Assembly: GCF_907164915.1 (NCBI RefSeq)
Contig: NC_061869.1
Span: forward strand, 9,969,721-10,033,720
Origin: Impatiens glandulifera
Taxonomy: Eukaryota; Streptophyta; Magnoliopsida; Ericales; Balsaminaceae
Direction of reading: 5' to 3'
DNA length: 64,000 bases
In this document: piece by piece, positions 59,480 through 64,000 of the stretch
Numbering within the stretch: the stretch's first letter is position 1
Layout: each line of letters opens with the position of its first letter
Notes under the pieces: model-generated
What the model was told of the DNA's origin: nothing
The model's input: the letters and a program-made list of their open reading frames with translations, nothing else
Databases searched by the model: none
Program-made: the position numbers and the translations under genes

Positions 59480-61354
59480 TCGATTTCTTAATCTGATTCT
59501 CAATTTAGTAGAGTAGTATTGTGTCACTTAAGATTATTTGATTATATTGTTGACAAGATTATGTATTGAAATTGATATAAACTGTACAACCCGTACTATT
59601 ATCAAAATCGGAAAAGATTCATCTTAAATAGTTCTACTCGAAAACTAATTCGAATTCAAATTCAAATACGATTTCGAAGATATTTTGAGTTAGGCAAGTC
59701 AAAAATTAAATCTAATTTATTTTTATTATTTATTATATAATTTATTACATATAGAATAAAATAAAAATATTGAATTAATCCGAAATTAAAATTTAAATTC
59801 GGTTAAGTTCTATAAATCGATTTTTAATTTGATATTTGGAAAATTTGTTTGAAACTTATGTTAATATTTTGTAGTTAATTTAATTGAATAATATTAAAAA
59901 TTATTTTAACTTTCCAATATATGAATTATTCATTTTTCAAGTACATATACTTTTGAAATTTTCGAAAAGTCGATCAAATCAATATGTAAGTTTATAGTTT
60001 GTTTTCTAGAATCCAATAACATTGTTATATTCTATTATGTTTTTCTTTTATTTTCTTATTACACGTTTTAACGGTTTTTTTTATTTTCCCATGATATTAT
60101 TTTATCGATGTGGTTAATTGATTTTATCATTTTTAATATAGGTAGACTATTTAATAAAAAAATAATGATAGAGAAAAACAATTTTTTTAAACAAAAATAG
60201 ATAGGATATTATGTGTTATAAGTGAAATAAAAATTTAATAGGATAACAATTTTAAATTTTGAATCAAATTAAAAATATGACCCATCATTACCATTTTTTT
60301 TTTTAATGTATAAGATCGTTTGAAAAATAATATGATCAAATATTTAACACTTTAATTGCAAAGGACATGTTATACATTTTAACAAACAAAATACTTTAAG
60401 AAATTTAACACATTTTACTTTTATTTATACTTCATTTAACTCTTTAATCAAACCTCGTGCTCACTCTTCAACTAACACCATCCATTAACTTCTTTACCCA
60501 TTTTTTCTTTTAGTAATTTTGTAAGAAATTAAAAAACATATAATGTGTAGTTGAATAAAAAATTGAAAGTTAATTTGTTATTAAATTTGTAATCCAACCA
60601 CAAAATGACATCAATTCTATACACACAAAAACAAAAAAAAATGAAAAACATTTCCTCAAATGTATTATTACTTTTTTTTTCATTATTCCTCATTCTCAGA
60701 CATTTCATTTTTCATTCTATTTTTACACTAATTATATCATTTTATGGTATTATCTTGTTTTTTTTTTTTTAAATTTTATTCATATTATCACATTATTATC
60801 ATTTTAGCTATTAAATTACTTAATTTATTAATAAACATATTAAAATACTTACTTACTTTTATTAATCTAGATTTTAAATATAAAATAATATTTTAATAAT
60901 TTATTTTAAATAAATCTCAAATAATTTATTCAAGTATTTTATTTTTTTAGTGAAACTTTAACTTAAAGTGTTAAGTAAGTGTGAAAAATAATATTTTATC
61001 TGTTAGAAACAAATATTTTCAAATAAATAAAAATATCGTTCAATAAAAGCATAACGTGAAAATAAAAAAAAAATTAAATACAAATTGAATATATTGTATT
61101 CAATTAATTGACTCAAAGATTTCAAGAATAATATTAAGTCTCCACAAGAAACATATAAAAAAGACAACTGCATTACATTCATGATCCATCCACAAATACT
61201 TTAAACACAATAACATGATCATGAGATACACACTTTAAGCACAATTACATTGATTCAGAAATATAAGAAAAATAAAAAATCCAGAAACACACATTTAGTA
61301 AGCATTGATCATTAGAATCCCAAGTATGGAATGAAGGTTTAGGCTAGTTCGATT
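59480..61354. other. AT-rich spacer between convergent genes G and H
   Basis: Genes G (plus) and H (minus) end towards each other across 1.9 kb. I see poly-T and poly-A tracts but no coding frame, RNA gene or bounded repeat. Confidence 0.6.
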
Positions 61355-62667
61355 TTAAGAAAATCTTACAAACATCTTATTAAGGAACCCAATGGCAGGG
61401 ATTATAAGAATTGGCCATATTGTAAGACAAATTATCCATACAACCTGCCCTTTGAATGTTGGATCATTTTTAGGTGTTTCAAAAATATGGAATTTTCCTG
61501 AAATTGACAATGCAATGGATGTTTGGTAACTAATGAGAAGAAACACTAATGCCAATTTCAAAATTCTAAAAGTCGGGATGCGTGACATCGACAACCACAT
61601 CACATATATAGATGCAGAAAATCCCCATGAGTTGAAGATGAAGAACGAGCCGTAAAGTAACATCTCACCGGAAAAATGGGAATTCCTAAAAGAAAAAAAG
61701 ATGTGGTCCCTCCTCCCTTTCCATTTCCATGTCTCACCGGGGGGGTTTAAGATGGCTTGGTATGTAGCTGCCACGATAAGGGCCGCGACGACAAGAATAT
61801 AGTTACGAACATCTCCGTTGTCATAATATTTTCTTTTATCTGAACCATGATTTGGAAGAGCCCAAACTACATGACGTGATTCGTTACCAGATGAATTTCC
61901 ATTTTGAGGCCCCATGGCCTGATTATGATCATTTTGTGACAAGATATCCTCCTCGTCATTATTAATCAAATTCTCTTCTAACAAACTAAGCACCTGCACC
62001 AAAACCAAAACCAGAAATTAGAGTTTGGACTTTAACATAATTATCTTTCTTAGAAAACATATTATAGCTAGCTAGGTACCTGATGATGTAGTTTCTTGGA
62101 AGTGGCTAGATTCAAGATGGTATTGCCTTGGTCATCTTTGTTCTTCAGTAAATTGAGCTTGCCCATTCGAGAGAGATGATCTAGTAAAATCTGCAGAGTC
62201 TTGAATTGGTTGTTCCTTATGGCTAAGTGAAGAACAGTCTCACCTTGAGCAGTAAACTTCTCTATGGATTCAGGGTTAGTTTCAATCAACAAATTGACTA
62301 CCTTCCATCTACCTTTAATAACCGCACAATGAAGAGGGATGTACATATTTTTTCCTTCAACCTCACACAGTTCTACCATATTGTTAGCAACCAAGAGCTC
62401 CTTTACGATATTGAAGTCACCATTTGCTGCAGCGATATGAAGTGGGCTTAAACCGTCTTCATTCAGATCATATGCAAACTTGCTATTCAGTATTATCAAC
62501 TCTTTGACAAAATCATAGTGACTTGCCATACAACCAATATGTAATGGATTGTCTCCGCCTAACAAAGAAGGAGAATGAAGGATTCGAGGATCCTCTTTTA
62601 CTAGCCTCTTTAAGACCGTAAGGTCCCCGGTCCAAGCAGCTTCAAACAGACTTCTTCTTCTGTCCAT
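61355..62667 (-). CDS. Ankyrin-repeat/PGG-domain membrane protein, gene H (divergent C-terminal half)
   Basis: Exon 1 (62080-62667, 196 codons) and exon 2 (61355-61993) are joined in phase 0 across an 86-nt intron; about 408 residues. Exon 1 (MDRRRSLFEAAWTGDLTVLK) is very close to exon 1 of genes C and F. Its last repeat reads TILNLATSKKLHHQ, so the donor has moved relative to KKQYE. Exon 2 is unlike the others. It lacks the GQTPLDVLL repeat and has a polar, Asn-rich linker. Its PGG domain is divergent (GDVRNYILVVAALIVAATY, AILNPPGETWKW) with four hydrophobic spans and ends NKMFVRFS. It is the only cluster member on the minus strand. It could be intact or a recent fusion of a family exon to an older PGG exon. 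Confidence 0.85.
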
Positions 62668-62751
62668 TGAAACTTAACTCTTATCTTTTGATTCCGGTTA
62701 ACTATGTGAATTAATAAAAGGATAGATAGAATATGTACTATGTGCATTTTC

Positions 62752-62792
62752 CTTTATAGTGGAATATAAAAGACTTCAATATATTTGACTTC
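62752..62792 (-). promoter_or_regulatory. Core promoter of gene H: TATA box and W-box-like motif
   Basis: On the gene strand, AAGTCAAATAT (62782-62792, TTGAC core complement) lies about 120 bp before the ATG and TATAAAG (62752-62758) about 85 bp before it. This is the same order and similar spacing to genes C and G. Confidence 0.45.
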
Positions 62793-62815
62793 TATAAATA
62801 ATAAGTTAGCCACAT

Positions 62816-62820
<5 letters not shown>

Positions 62821-62859
<39 letters not shown>

Positions 62860-62960
62860 TATAAAATGATGTTTATTTTTTAAAGTGTCCAGATTGTCGG
62901 GTCGAGAGTTGTGGTTAATTTGGATATATATGTGAGAGTAAATGAATATTTAGGTCGGAT
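62821..62960. repeat. Dispersed repeat with (TA)n run (copy 2, inverted)
   Basis: The TA run at 62821-62855 is followed by AAAGTGTCCAGATTGTC, GAGAGTTGTGGTTAATTTGG and ATATATATGTGAGAGTAAATGA, the reverse complement of 51677-51753. Sequence beyond 62960 (TGTGGTTGACCCACTCATAAA, AAAACGGTTAAAAATAAAATTAAG) probably belongs to the same element but has no partner in copy 1. Confidence 0.65.
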
Positions 62961-64000
62961 TGTGGTTGACCCACTCATAAATTTAAAACGGTTAAAAATA
63001 AAATTAAGATCCTATATAAATGTTTTGAATTTGTAACCTAACAAAACAAGTACAATCCTTTAACCAAGTGTAATTAGAATGTGGTTTGCCGAGAAATAAT
63101 ATGACAGTATCAATTGTAAGTGGTTAAAAAAATATGAATCAAATATTTGATTGACCAAAGTGTAAGACCACGATGTTAAATATTAAAAAATATGAATAAA
63201 ATATTTGATGTGTAAGGTCATAAGATAAGAAGTTTATTCGGAAAAAATATGTGAGAAGATATGTGAGAAGATAAGTTGTTTTATCAAAGTGAATAAAATA
63301 TGGAATGAGAGTTTTCTATTTTTTTATTAAAATATATTATTTGTGATTTATTAAGAATTTTAAACAATAAATACATATTATTATTATTATTTTATTATTA
63401 AATTTATTTTATTTATATTTTTATCCGTATATATCATACGAAAATCTTCCTAAAAACATTGAATTTTAACCATGTTTAAATATTTCTATTTGAGTGATTG
63501 AATTTTATCACAAAATTTCAATAATATATTTTTTTCACTCTTCCATCTATTACATATTTTTCAATAAATGTTTTTTCATTAAAATTGGAATTTTTTTACA
63601 ATTATTTATGATACATTTTGTTATGTTTTTTTTTATTATGAATGTTATATATTTTTTGTTTGTTGTGTGTAAATATTTGGATGAACCATTAAAGACTTAA
63701 TTCCTGCATTTCATATTAAATTAGAATTGAATATTTATCTGTCCGAATATGATTCCATTGTTCTCTTTAATTATTTATAATTGTATTTGGTCCAGACTGG
63801 AACCGTACAATGAAGAAGAGATAAGATAAGATATGTGTGGTTTGGCATGCATGCCATTGAATAAAAAAAAGATGTACGATTTCTTTTCATTTTAGGTGTC
63901 TTTATATTTAAATATGAAAAATGATTAGGGGAGAAAATTTGGGTTAGTTCGATACTATGAGTACTATGTATGTATTGTATTTATTCGTTTTCTACATGTA
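62961..64000. other. AT-rich flank at the window end
   Basis: No coding frame or RNA gene is recognised. A GGCATGCATGCC palindrome lies at 63845-63856; its meaning is unknown. Confidence 0.5.

Noticed and set aside
1..64000. CRISPR arrays, operons, riboswitches, rRNA genes
   Set aside because: No array of spaced direct repeats, prokaryotic gene arrangement, rRNA or riboswitch sequence was seen; the window is plant nuclear DNA.

Overview
The window is nuclear DNA of a flowering plant, most likely a eudicot. The evidence is GT-AG spliced genes of plant-specific families, Copia LTR retrotransposons primed by initiator tRNA-Met, L1-type LINEs, hAT and MITE debris, SINEs and very AT-rich spacers. 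The sequence alone does not identify the species. All gene models below are my own splicing from homology, reading frame and splice consensus; no transcript evidence was available.

Layout. 0.6-5.9 kb (minus): a seven-exon P-loop NTPase gene of the LPA1 (low phytic acid 1, 2-phosphoglycerate kinase-related) family. 9.9-11.5 kb (minus): a two-exon cytosolic kinase-like protein whose kinase domain resembles LysM receptor-like kinase 3 but lacks the HRD and DFG aspartates, so it is probably a pseudokinase. 11.5-16.2 kb: AT-rich spacer with a roughly 0.45-kb tandem duplication and a LINE fossil. 16.2-62.7 kb: a cluster of ankyrin-repeat plus PGG-domain membrane proteins (ACD6/ITN1-like). It has five intact two-exon genes (16.3, 30.2, 52.9 and 55.7 kb on plus, 61.4 kb on minus), two multi-lesion pseudogenes (23.0-29.1 and 48.1-49.8 kb) and one small PGG scrap (52.1 kb).

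The cluster has grown by duplication. The 3' part and flank of the first gene (about 16.9-21.1 kb) are repeated at about 31.8-48.1 kb, and the 28.4-29.9 kb region is repeated at about 48.1-50.3 kb. Insertions occurred after duplication, so one copy often preserves the empty site of an element present in the other. This identifies a 6.5-kb LINE (34735-41213), a degenerate 5.06-kb Copia element (42814-47873), a SINE (20754-20874), a 1.19-kb hAT element (48178-49363), a 0.53-kb MITE-like element (29128-29660) and a second SINE-like insert (about 50012-50106).

A full-length, apparently intact and very young Copia element (23651-28403; LTRs differ at 1 of 328 positions; 5-bp target duplication; one 1363-codon gag-pol frame) lies in the intron of the 23-kb pseudogene. 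A solo LTR sits in that pseudogene's core promoter. The 30.2-kb gene is a mosaic: its first exon, most of its intron, and its intron end plus second exon each match a different paralogue. The phase-0 intron between the ankyrin exon and the ankyrin/PGG exon therefore seems to be where cluster members exchange halves. Family knowledge (ACD6, ITN1) suggests roles in immunity or stress signalling at membranes; that function is inferred here, not shown.
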